Of a stretch of DNA of 12,614 nt, positions 1 to 6,837 are shown piece after piece; the stretch's first letter is position 1; each line of letters begins with the position of its first letter. This stretch comes from Opitutia bacterium UBA3151 (GTDB lineage: Bacteria; Verrucomicrobiota; Verrucomicrobiia; Opitutales; Seribacteraceae), in assembly GCA_002364975.1 (NCBI GenBank), contig DEYT01000041.1:1-12614 (forward strand). The letters run 5' to 3'. The notes beneath the pieces were generated by a model. It ran no database searches and was not told where the DNA came from. It saw only the letters and a list, made by a program, of their open reading frames with translations. Position numbers and translations under genes: made by a program.

Positions 1-338
1 CCGTTTTGTTCTTTTTGAGCTAAGATGGATGCATTTTCCCCAACGATATTTTGTAACTCTTTCAAGTTTAACCCTTGGACTATACTTTTCGTCAATTTTG
101 AATGAAGGTTGCTTAGGTTTTCCTTTGCTTGATTTTTTTTATGCCAATTGTCTTGTTCTTTTTGTTTTGCAAGGATCTCAACATTATTTTGAAATTGTTC
201 ATTAGGGTCCCATTCCTTACGGCAAGAAGAAAAAAGAAGAAAGCATGAAAGAATGGAAAGAAACTTGGCAGAATGAGAAAACCGATTAGAAACCTCTTGG
301 CATCTTTTCTGCTTATAAGTTAATCGTTTGTCTAACAT
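1..338 (-). CDS. Small helical lipoprotein, N-terminal part (C-terminus beyond left edge)
   Basis: Reading the minus strand from ATG at 338 gives 112 open codons to the window edge. Residues 1-25 are a long basic n-region with several Lys/Arg. A hydrophobic stretch follows at about 26-36, and then the lipobox F36-S37-S38-C39, directly followed by Arg-Lys. This is a lipoprotein signal peptide of the kind accepted in spirochaetes, where Leu at -3 is not required. The mature part is rich in Gln, Asn, Lys and Glu and looks helical, so the exported product should be a lipid-anchored helical protein of the envelope. ATG 338 is the first start after an in-frame stop, and no ATG, GTG or TTG lies between it and the signal sequence. 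A GGGG stretch lies about 10 bases upstream. The n-region is longer than usual and the start codon overlaps that of the divergent gene. The family is not recognised. Confidence 0.68.
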   Translation of the reverse strand, partial: MLDKRLTYKQKRCQEVSNRFSHSAKFLSILSCFLLFSSCRKEWDPNEQFQNNVEILAKQKEQDNWHKKNQAKENLSNLHSKLTKSIVQGLNLKELQNIVGENASILAQKEQN

Positions 339-855
339 GATGCTTTATCCCCAAATTCTTGAAAAGTATTCTTCTACTATAGTAGCAGAACTCAATTTGC
401 CTAGACCAAAATCTGGTAAGTTTCTTTTTCGCTTAGCGAGGTTTCCGGATCGAGGGACTGCAACTTACATTGATATCTTGGACTACCGAAGTCGAGTTAT
501 GCTTCGCGTATCTAGAATACTTTCAGACATAAGGAATCTTAACTTGATTAATGACGTTCCTAAAACAGCCCGAGTAGAAATTTCTTCTGGATTCATAAGC
601 CACACGGAATTTCTAATCAAAGAATTTAATTCCATTAATAGCAAAAGTTTAATGCCTGAGCTTGAGAACACCAAATTTGGTAACCATTATTTTATCTTTT
701 ACACAGATTCATTTGATTGTACTGTATCAGGAATTTCCAACCCCCATGATAAAGCACACGCAGAATTGTGGCATAGAATTATTAACAGAAGCTATGGGTT
801 AGAACATAGCGTTCCTAGAAGGCACCTTAGAACTTGTAATCTTCTGGTTTCGTAA
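337..855 (+). CDS. Hypothetical protein of unknown family upstream of pssA
   Basis: This ORF encodes 172 residues from ATG 337. ATG 340 and TTG 328 are in-frame alternatives, and none has a clear Shine-Dalgarno sequence. The protein is soluble-looking, with no signal peptide or membrane segment and a mixed alpha/beta composition. Its C-terminal part is rich in His and Arg (around residues 135-165). I do not recognise a domain. It is not a phosphatidylserine decarboxylase, which often neighbours pssA: it lacks the hydrophobic N-terminus and the Gly-Ser-Thr self-cleavage site. It ends with tandem stops TAA-TAA at 853-858, and the pssA reading frame continues in the same frame directly behind them, so the two are probably co-transcribed and may be translationally coupled. 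The start overlaps the start of the divergent lipoprotein gene, leaving no room for separate upstream promoters; either promoter would have to lie inside the other gene. Confidence 0.6.
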   Translation: MMLYPQILEKYSSTIVAELNLPRPKSGKFLFRLARFPDRGTATYIDILDYRSRVMLRVSRILSDIRNLNLINDVPKTARVEISSGFISHTEFLIKEFNSINSKSLMPELENTKFGNHYFIFYTDSFDCTVSGISNPHDKAHAELWHRIINRSYGLEHSVPRRHLRTCNLLVS

Positions 856-888
856 TAAGAAATTCCAATAAAATCGAAAGCAAAAAAA

Positions 889-1674
889 CTGTCTTTTTCT
901 AAGCTTTTACCAAACATCTTTACGACAATTGGTTTATGCACTGGATTGACCGGAATTCGCTTTGCATTGGATTCAGATTGGGAAAATGCAGTTATATGTA
1001 TCTTGGTTGCGGCATGCTTCGATATGATCGATGGGCTTTCTGCTAGACTACTTAGAGCTTTTTCCCGCTTTGGTGCGGAACTTGATAGTCTTGCAGATGC
1101 AATAAGTTTTGGAGTTGCTCCGAGTATAATTTTATTTTTGTGGATAAAAGATTCCATGATATCTAATCCTCCCCCTGAATACGAGATACTTGGATGGTAC
1201 TGGATTCCGTTTTTACTTTATACTATGTGCTGTGCCTTCAGATTAGCTCGCTTTAATGTTATGTCACAAGAAGAGTTGCAAAAACCAAAAGTAAGCAGAA
1301 ATTACTTTATTGGAGTTCCTTCTCCAGCAGCAGCAGGCTTAGTATTATTACCCATGTCAGTCGAGTTTGTCTGTCTAAGATTTAGGTTATCATTCGATAT
1401 ACTAGACTATTCTACGATTCTTCTATTGTGGGTCACTTTCATTGCAGTCTTAATGATCTCCAGTTTACCTACATTCTCATTAAGGAATGTGAGGTTAAAT
1501 ATATCAGCTACAAAAGCTCTCCCTGTGCTTATTGTGGTATGTCTAATAGTTGCTGTCTTTATCAAGGAGATGTGGGCCACATTACTAGCTTTTGGAATGA
1601 TTTATCTGATAAGCGTTCCCTTTTCTTATTTTGCTTTCAGGAGAGATTTTCAGTCTATTATAAAAGAAAGCTAG
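889..1674 (+). CDS. pssA: CDP-diacylglycerol--serine O-phosphatidyltransferase (phosphatidylserine synthase, integral membrane type)
   Basis: The product joins CDP-diacylglycerol and L-serine to make phosphatidylserine (plus CMP), the precursor of phosphatidylethanolamine, in the inner membrane. The CDP-alcohol phosphotransferase signature D-G-x2-A-R-x8-G-x3-D-x3-D is complete, at residues 48-70 counted from CTG 889 (D48 codon at 1030, then R53, G62, D66, D70). Several hydrophobic segments follow through the C-terminus, and the ~260-residue length suits the membrane type of enzyme found in rhizobia and others. The family's first segment, starting with a Leu-Pro-Asn motif and ending in Gly-Leu-Thr-Gly-Ile-Arg, is encoded from about 904, upstream of the first canonical start (TTG 946). 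The frame is open only back to the TAA at 856-858, and the only candidates there are CTG 889 (GAAAG 9-13 bases upstream), ATA 868 and ATT 862. I use CTG 889, but the start is uncertain. The stop overlaps that of the convergent TPR gene. Confidence 0.87.
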   Translation: MSFSKLLPNIFTTIGLCTGLTGIRFALDSDWENAVICILVAACFDMIDGLSARLLRAFSRFGAELDSLADAISFGVAPSIILFLWIKDSMISNPPPEYEILGWYWIPFLLYTMCCAFRLARFNVMSQEELQKPKVSRNYFIGVPSPAAAGLVLLPMSVEFVCLRFRLSFDILDYSTILLLWVTFIAVLMISSLPTFSLRNVRLNISATKALPVLIVVCLIVAVFIKEMWATLLAFGMIYLISVPFSYFAFRRDFQSIIKES

Positions 1675-2954
1675 CTTCTAATTTGATTTGATATTTTGCG
1701 ATGTTTTGCAGCCTCCTGTAATTGCCCAATTCCTTCATAGCAATCAGCAATCTGTACATGCCCTTCATAAAAATCCCATTCTAGTTGTAAAGACTTTATA
1801 AAATAAGTTAAGGATTCATTAAGACATCTATTCTTATGATATAATCCCATGTAGTACAGAGCTTTGTGATTCTGAGAATATATATTTATGGATTGACTTA
1901 AGTAAAAGTGTGAACCTTTATCTTTTTCGTGATGCAAGTACATATCGAGGCATAATTCAGACATATTCCTTCTTGCTTTATTTTTTTCTTGAATCACAGT
2001 TTTTGCTCCTTGAAAATCATTATTTTCTATTAAAGATTTATATTTAGATTCGAGTTCTCTTAGATGACTATCATAAGCTTCATAGGCAATCTTTTGATTG
2101 GATATTGATTTTTTATAATCCTTTAAAATTCGAAATATGATACTTTTCAAAAATGAAGAATCAAAGTTGTAGATTGGATCTTTTTTTATACGACTTAAAT
2201 AAATAATACTTTTTTTAAAATCCTTTTTCTCAAAGAAGGCCTTTCCGATAATAAAATTTAATTTTGAGTCATCTTTTCTGTAGATTTTATCTAGGGTTCG
2301 AATGATATCGGAATATGAATTTTCTTGAATATAAATCTCCGATAACAAGCGAATTATTCTTTGATTATTTGGGTGAGTGATTAAAAGGATTTCAAGTTCT
2401 TCAATTAATTGCTCGTTTGATTTTCGAAATTTTGTATTTGTGAGAAAAATAGAATTTTTCCACAGAAATTCAATTTTTGAGATTTTAGGTTCAAGTTTTT
2501 CTTTTAAGAGTTCAATACTTGTGTCAAGCAGATAACAAATGCGTTGATAATCAATTTCTGGATTTAAAAGTTTACTGAGTTCTAGATAGTACCAACCATT
2601 TTCCGGAACTCTATCTACTAACATTTCCAAATATTTGCTAAGGTTTCTCTTGTTATTTCTTTTTGTCTCAAGCTCCCTAGCTGTTTTTAAATATGTTAAT
2701 TCAGAATTTTCAGTAATGATTTTTGATAACTTATCGCTAGCATCATCATAGTTGCCTTTATTCATTGATATAAGTGCTTCAATATATCCAACGGTTTGAT
2801 TTGTTTTATTATAATTACCCAATAATTTCTCGGCTTCCTCATTAAGGTTATTATCGAAATAAATATTACAAAGCTCCAGCAAGGCCTCTGGATAATCTGG
2901 TAGATAAAAAAGAGCCTTTTTGAGATGAAAAATTACTTTTTTTTCTACATTCAA
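1671..2954 (-). CDS. Divergent TPR protein, or the C-terminal half of an interrupted TPR gene
   Basis: This ORF encodes 427 residues from TTG 2954, with no signal peptide or membrane segment. It opens with a TPR helix B (H10-L-x-K-A) and continues with weak TPR-like helix pairs. Clearer ones lie at about 200-255 and at 363-420, where the Ala-Leu-Tyr-Tyr-x-x-Gly motif marks a helix A. It probably serves as a cytoplasmic protein-binding scaffold. The frame is the same as that of the TPR ORF upstream, from which it is separated by one TAG (2970-2972) and five sense codons; there is no ATG until about residue 64 and no convincing ribosome site. It is therefore either a separate gene starting at TTG or the second half of one ~940-codon gene broken by a nonsense codon. 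It looks more AT-rich and its repeats are more degenerate than those of the upstream ORF. It ends with TAG in the CTAG shared with pssA. Confidence 0.62.
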   Translation of the reverse strand: MNVEKKVIFHLKKALFYLPDYPEALLELCNIYFDNNLNEEAEKLLGNYNKTNQTVGYIEALISMNKGNYDDASDKLSKIITENSELTYLKTARELETKRNNKRNLSKYLEMLVDRVPENGWYYLELSKLLNPEIDYQRICYLLDTSIELLKEKLEPKISKIEFLWKNSIFLTNTKFRKSNEQLIEELEILLITHPNNQRIIRLLSEIYIQENSYSDIIRTLDKIYRKDDSKLNFIIGKAFFEKKDFKKSIIYLSRIKKDPIYNFDSSFLKSIIFRILKDYKKSISNQKIAYEAYDSHLRELESKYKSLIENNDFQGAKTVIQEKNKARRNMSELCLDMYLHHEKDKGSHFYLSQSINIYSQNHKALYYMGLYHKNRCLNESLTYFIKSLQLEWDFYEGHVQIADCYEGIGQLQEAAKHRKISNQIRS

Positions 2955-2969
2955 ACTGTTTATTACCCA

Positions 2970-2972
2970 CTA
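2970..2972 (-). other. In-frame TAG stop between helix A and helix B of a TPR
   Basis: This single amber codon is the only thing separating two same-frame TPR ORFs. On its N-terminal side is a helix A with the pattern H-Y-x-x-A-x-L-L (starting at H487 of the upstream ORF). On its C-terminal side is a helix B with F-H-L-x-K-A-L. The two intact long-loop TPRs in the upstream ORF have the same helix A (H157, H407) and the same helix B style (K-H-L-x-x-A-L and F-H-L-x-K-A-I), joined by a loop. The codons following the stop are sense codons in frame. It may be a true gene boundary, a nonsense mutation, a sequencing error or a recoded stop. Confidence 0.7.
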
Positions 2973-4490
2973 GGTGCTTAACAACTTATCATCTACTTTC
3001 CCGCTCATGAGTAGAACTGCTATTTTGTAATGAGCTTTTGCAAAAGACTCTTCAATCTGTATACACTTAATATAGGATTCGTACGCTAGGCTGTGTTTTT
3101 CGAGCATGCCAAGCAAGTTACCAAGTTTATAATAAGCTAGGTAATAATTGGCATCTATTTCGATTGCCTTACGAAGATGAAACTGGGCTCTATTTAAATC
3201 TGGTTCTATTACAAGTGTGCCATCATTTTTAAGTTTTTCGCCTTTAATTAATAAGTTAGCAAAGTGATAATGGCATTCCGTCATACCAGAATCAATTTCT
3301 AGAGCGGTTTCGAAATTCCTGAAGGCTTGATCAAATTCTGATGGGTTTTGTAATGTTTTTGCCAGTTGAAAGTAAGCTTGTGCATAGTTTTGATCGATAT
3401 CGGTTGCTTTTTGATAATGAATTTTTGCTTCGTTGTTATCGTTAGTTTGTAGGCAATGATTTCCTAGGTCATAATAGGCAGTGGCAAAATCGGGATTTAT
3501 TTCTAAAGCTCGGTAGAAGTACTTTTTGGCCAAGTTTGGATCTTCATCCTTCCGGTAAAGATTAGCCAAGTAGTACTGTGCGTAAGCATTTTCGTCTTCG
3601 ATTGATAAAGATATTTTTAGGTGTTCCTCACTTTTTTGAAAGTTCTCCTCCTTGTAATACATCTCCCCAAGTTTGAAATGTGCCTTGGGATTTTGCTCAA
3701 AAAATTTAATTGAATTTGTTAGATGCTTCTCTGCATTTCGATTGTCGTTTTCTTGAAGAAAAACGGTCCCGAGCAAGAAATGTGCTTTTGAGTATTCTTT
3801 GTCTGCTGAAATTGCTTTCTTGAAATTAATTTTAGCCTTTGAATAACTGTCTTCAATAATATGGACTTTTCCTAGATTATATAAAGCTTTTGCGTTTTTA
3901 GGGTTCAATTTTAAAGCACTTAAAAGGTGTTTTTTTGCTTCAGGTATATTGGATTTATCAACGATTGTACCTTCCTTGTCGGTAGCGACTCCACCGATAA
4001 GGAGTTTTGCCATATAATAATGGGCTTCTTCAAATTTTTCATTTATATCAATCGCAGTTTCGTAGTTGCTTCTGGCAGATTCAAAATCATCTGGATGAGT
4101 AAGAATTCGTGCTTTGAAAAAGTAAGCACTTGAATAGTTCTGATCAATCTCAGTTACTTTATCGAAAGTATTTTTCGCTTCTTCGTGATCTTTTAGTTCT
4201 ATAAGCAATAACCCATAATGATAATACGCATCAGCATAATTTGGGTTAATTTCCAAGGAGTTTAAAAAATGATTACGGGCCTCATCGAGTTCATTTTTTT
4301 TCATTAGAGAAATTGCTAATTCGCATTGAGCCTCGGCAAAGTCTTTATCAATAGAAACTGCTTGCTTAAAATTTTCTAACGCTTCGTTGTCATTTCCTTC
4401 TTTTTTGTTGAGGAGACCTAAGCTGTAATATGCCTTAGGATATTTGGGATCCAAAGCGATTGCTTTTTCTAAGTGAGCACGTGGATTCAT
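2970..4490 (-). CDS. TPR-repeat scaffold protein made of two duplicated 250-residue halves
   Basis: This ORF encodes 506 residues from ATG 4490 (TTG 4493 is also in frame). It consists of tetratricopeptide repeats almost throughout, about seven per half, with typical signatures: Ala-Tyr-Tyr-x-Leu-Gly in helix A, Ala at the turn, and Ala-Ile/Leu-Glu-Ile-(Asn/Asp)-Pro at the end of helix B. One repeat in each half (beginning at H157 and at H407) has a loop about 12 residues longer than normal, with a shared Gly-Thr pair (G174-T175 and G424-T425). No signal peptide or enzymatic domain is visible, so this is probably a cytoplasmic adaptor for protein-protein contacts. The gene starts 16 bases after the cyclase stop with no obvious ribosome site, which suggests translational coupling. 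The first TPR lacks its helix A (the protein starts at helix B), and the last TPR lacks its helix B because of the TAG. The binding partner is unknown; the co-transcribed cyclase and coiled coil are the natural candidates. Confidence 0.85.
   Translation of the reverse strand: MNPRAHLEKAIALDPKYPKAYYSLGLLNKKEGNDNEALENFKQAVSIDKDFAEAQCELAISLMKKNELDEARNHFLNSLEINPNYADAYYHYGLLLIELKDHEEAKNTFDKVTEIDQNYSSAYFFKARILTHPDDFESARSNYETAIDINEKFEEAHYYMAKLLIGGVATDKEGTIVDKSNIPEAKKHLLSALKLNPKNAKALYNLGKVHIIEDSYSKAKINFKKAISADKEYSKAHFLLGTVFLQENDNRNAEKHLTNSIKFFEQNPKAHFKLGEMYYKEENFQKSEEHLKISLSIEDENAYAQYYLANLYRKDEDPNLAKKYFYRALEINPDFATAYYDLGNHCLQTNDNNEAKIHYQKATDIDQNYAQAYFQLAKTLQNPSEFDQAFRNFETALEIDSGMTECHYHFANLLIKGEKLKNDGTLVIEPDLNRAQFHLRKAIEIDANYYLAYYKLGNLLGMLEKHSLAYESYIKCIQIEESFAKAHYKIAVLLMSGKVDDKLLST
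2994..4490 (-). repeat. Tandem internal duplication of 250 residues (750 bases) in the TPR gene
   Basis: The two halves align at a constant offset of 250 residues with no gap. Numbered from ATG 4490: H6-L and H256-L; P18-K-A and P268-K-A; the Ile-Asp-Gln-Asn-Tyr motif ending at 119 and at 369; H157 and H407; Gly-Thr at 174 and 424; Lys-Ala-His at 235 and 485. The long-loop TPR falls at the same place in both halves, so this is a duplication of a whole seven-TPR block, not just the 34-residue TPR period. The halves have diverged considerably in sequence. Confidence 0.8.
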
Positions 4491-4506
4491 CAATTGTAAA
4501 AATTAA

Positions 4507-6837
4507 TTATTTGGAAGTCATTACCCATACCCCGTCCCAGGTACCCTTGGGAGGATTTTTTTTCATGTGATTACAGCGGTCAATATATAGTTGGGCTGAT
4601 TTATCATCAGGATTAATCTTTTTAACTGTGTTGAAAAGTTTTATCGCTTGATCCCATTTACCCTGATTCCATGTGCGGTAGCCATCGTTGAAAAGGCCAA
4701 GTGCTTCAACAAGGTTTGGGTAAGACTCTTCGTCATGGAAATCCAATACTTCATAGACCCCGACCGGTTCAGTTTTTCCTTTTACGATAACATAATCAAC
4801 CTGCCTAGTTCGATAGGTTGCTTTTACCGCCTTGTAAGTGAATTCGCTAATTAGAATGTGAGCTCCATATTGTTTGCATGCACTCTCTATGCGAGCAGCT
4901 AGGTTTACTCCATCACCAATTACAGTATAATCCATCCTTTTAGGAGATCCAATATTACCAGAGACAATCGAATCGGTATTTATACCCATTCCATGATCGA
5001 TGGGCATTTTTCCTTCCATTGCCCTTTTATCATTAAAGATCTTCAAGTCCGTCATCATACGAATAGCAGCACGAACGGCCCGGTCCGGGTCATCGTCATG
5101 CGGAACAGGCGTACCAAATATACACATCATTGCATCGCCAATAAATTTGTCTAGCATTCCACCCTCATCGGTTATGCAGTCAACCATGATAGTAAAATAA
5201 TCGTTTAGTAGTTTTACCGTCCCTTGAGCGCCTAATTCTTCTGTGATGGTAGTGAAACTTCGTACATCAGAAAACAGAACGGTGCCAACACTCTGCTTTC
5301 CACCCATGACATCTTCGTTGTTCCCATCTGCCGTCATTAACTGGTCAGCCAATTCGGGATCCATATAGCGGGACATCGTGGACTTCATCCTTTTCTCGGA
5401 ACTGATGTCCTCGATCATAAGCATAGCTCCGATTATGTTTGGTTTTGAAGTCAGAATTCCTTCTCCCCCAGTATCTCCTTCACCCTCATCTTTGGATTTG
5501 ATTTTACCAAGTAGAGGAGTGAGGGTTATGTTAACAGATAGAGTTTCCCCTTCAATTTGAAGTTCGGCGTCAAGAAACTCCTCGTTTTCATTGACAGCTT
5601 CGAGTTTCTTGAGGAGCCATTCGTTAGGACCTCCGAAAAGAAGGGAGGCCTTTTGTTCGAGAACAGCAGCTTCATGGGGAATCTTCAAAATGCGTAGACC
5701 AGCTGGATTACAAGTTTTAATAACGCCATTTTCGTCAAGGGTGAGGACCGCATCATGCATGCTTGATAAAATGCTCTGCGAGTAGTTCATTTGACTCTGA
5801 ACATCATCAAAGAGCTTTGCGTTCTCGATACCCATAGATATCTGAGAGGTAAAAGCGGCTAGCCTTTTTTCATCTTCTGCGTTGAAAGCTCCACCTCTTT
5901 TATTGAGAACCTGACTAACACCTATTGCTTTTCCTGCTTTGCTGAAAACAGGCATGCAAAGGATCGATCTGGTAAAGAATCCGGTTTGCTTGTCGAACGA
6001 GGGGTTAAAACGAAGATCTGCATAGGCGTGAGGTATATTAACTGCTTTTCCTGAAGTAAACACGGTTCCAGATATTCCGAGGTGATTGGGAATGCGGATG
6101 GTTGATTTTTCATCCAGACCTTCTCCAACTTCAGTATAGAGTTCGTTGGTTTTTTCATCATTAATGAAAAGAGTGGCCCTCTCACAATCCAACATAGTTG
6201 ATATAGTGGTGATGATTTTTTGAAGAAGTGGGGTGAGTTCCAATTCGGAGGAGACTTGCGATACCACATCCAGGAATTCCAATTCCTGTTTTCTAGCGGC
6301 TTCAATTTGTTCAACAATTATATTTCCTTGAATTGCGATAGCGGCTTGTTCCGTCATTGCTTCCAGCAGATCTAGGTCTTCCTGTTCAAATTCGCAGTCA
6401 ATTTTATTTAGAATCTGAGAGACTCCAATCTTTTCACCCGAAACAGTTCGAAGTGGGGCACAAAGTATACTTTTAGTTCTAAATCCTGTTCTAACATCAA
6501 CAGCCTTGTTAAACCTCTCATCTTTATAGGCATCATGAATAATCACCCCTTGATTTTTAGAAAACACCCATCCTGCTACTCCTTTTGTGTTGAGAATTCT
6601 AATTTCTCTTCTGAAGTTACCTTGGGCAATTCTGGAGTACAACTCTCCAGTAGATGCATCGTTAAGAAAAATAGTTCCTCTTTCTGCACCGATTGTTGAT
6701 GTGGTAATTTTGACTAAAGTTTCAAGTGCTTCGTCTAGCGATTTTGTTTTAGCCAAGTCATTCGTGACTTGTAGAAGCATGTCTGAAAACCGAGAGGTTC
6801 TCTTAGACTTGTTTTGATTGTCTTTTTTATCTGCCAT
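4507..6837 (-). CDS. Class III adenylate cyclase with tandem GAF domains, a PAS-like domain and a TPR-like tail
   Basis: This is a 776-residue cytoplasmic enzyme predicted to make cAMP from ATP. Domains in order: GAF1 about 35-172, GAF2 about 200-343, PAS-like about 355-478, class III cyclase about 515-695, and a helical TPR-like tail about 708-765. Catalytic residues are complete: metal-binding D524 (Phe-Ser-Asp) and D568 (Phe-Ile-Gly-Asp), purine-selecting K564 and D636 (the adenine pattern), and transition-state N645 and R649. GAF2 carries a full NK-x4-F-x3-DE motif (N312-K313, F318, D322-E323); GAF1 has a near match ending D154-L155. Such motifs mark cyclic-nucleotide-binding GAF domains of the CyaB/phosphodiesterase type. 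Translation probably starts at ATG 6837 because a GAGA lies 6 to 9 bases upstream; TTG 6849 is an alternative. The first 11 bases overlap the end of the coiled-coil gene, which suggests coupled translation. No membrane segment is present. Confidence 0.93.
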   Translation of the reverse strand: MADKKDNQNKSKRTSRFSDMLLQVTNDLAKTKSLDEALETLVKITTSTIGAERGTIFLNDASTGELYSRIAQGNFRREIRILNTKGVAGWVFSKNQGVIIHDAYKDERFNKAVDVRTGFRTKSILCAPLRTVSGEKIGVSQILNKIDCEFEQEDLDLLEAMTEQAAIAIQGNIIVEQIEAARKQELEFLDVVSQVSSELELTPLLQKIITTISTMLDCERATLFINDEKTNELYTEVGEGLDEKSTIRIPNHLGISGTVFTSGKAVNIPHAYADLRFNPSFDKQTGFFTRSILCMPVFSKAGKAIGVSQVLNKRGGAFNAEDEKRLAAFTSQISMGIENAKLFDDVQSQMNYSQSILSSMHDAVLTLDENGVIKTCNPAGLRILKIPHEAAVLEQKASLLFGGPNEWLLKKLEAVNENEEFLDAELQIEGETLSVNITLTPLLGKIKSKDEGEGDTGGEGILTSKPNIIGAMLMIEDISSEKRMKSTMSRYMDPELADQLMTADGNNEDVMGGKQSVGTVLFSDVRSFTTITEELGAQGTVKLLNDYFTIMVDCITDEGGMLDKFIGDAMMCIFGTPVPHDDDPDRAVRAAIRMMTDLKIFNDKRAMEGKMPIDHGMGINTDSIVSGNIGSPKRMDYTVIGDGVNLAARIESACKQYGAHILISEFTYKAVKATYRTRQVDYVIVKGKTEPVGVYEVLDFHDEESYPNLVEALGLFNDGYRTWNQGKWDQAIKLFNTVKKINPDDKSAQLYIDRCNHMKKNPPKGTWDGVWVMTSK

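Noticed and set aside
328..855. The gene before pssA as phosphatidylserine decarboxylase
   Set aside because: It has no membrane segment and no Gly-Ser-Thr maturation site; sequence resemblance to the family is absent.
792..1157. Open frame of 121 codons on the minus strand over the start of pssA
   Set aside because: It overlaps the CDP-alcohol phosphotransferase signature on the opposite strand and has no features of its own.
946..1674. pssA starting at TTG 946
   Set aside because: This start would remove the conserved first hydrophobic segment with its Leu-Pro-Asn motif, which is encoded in frame just upstream.
1671..4490. A frameshift as the cause of the split between the two TPR ORFs
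   Set aside because: Both ORFs are in the same frame, so only the TAG interrupts them; no insertion or deletion is needed.
5922..6317. Open frame of 131 codons on the minus strand inside the cyclase gene
   Set aside because: It lies in another frame of the GAF2 coding region, which has clear domain motifs in its own frame.
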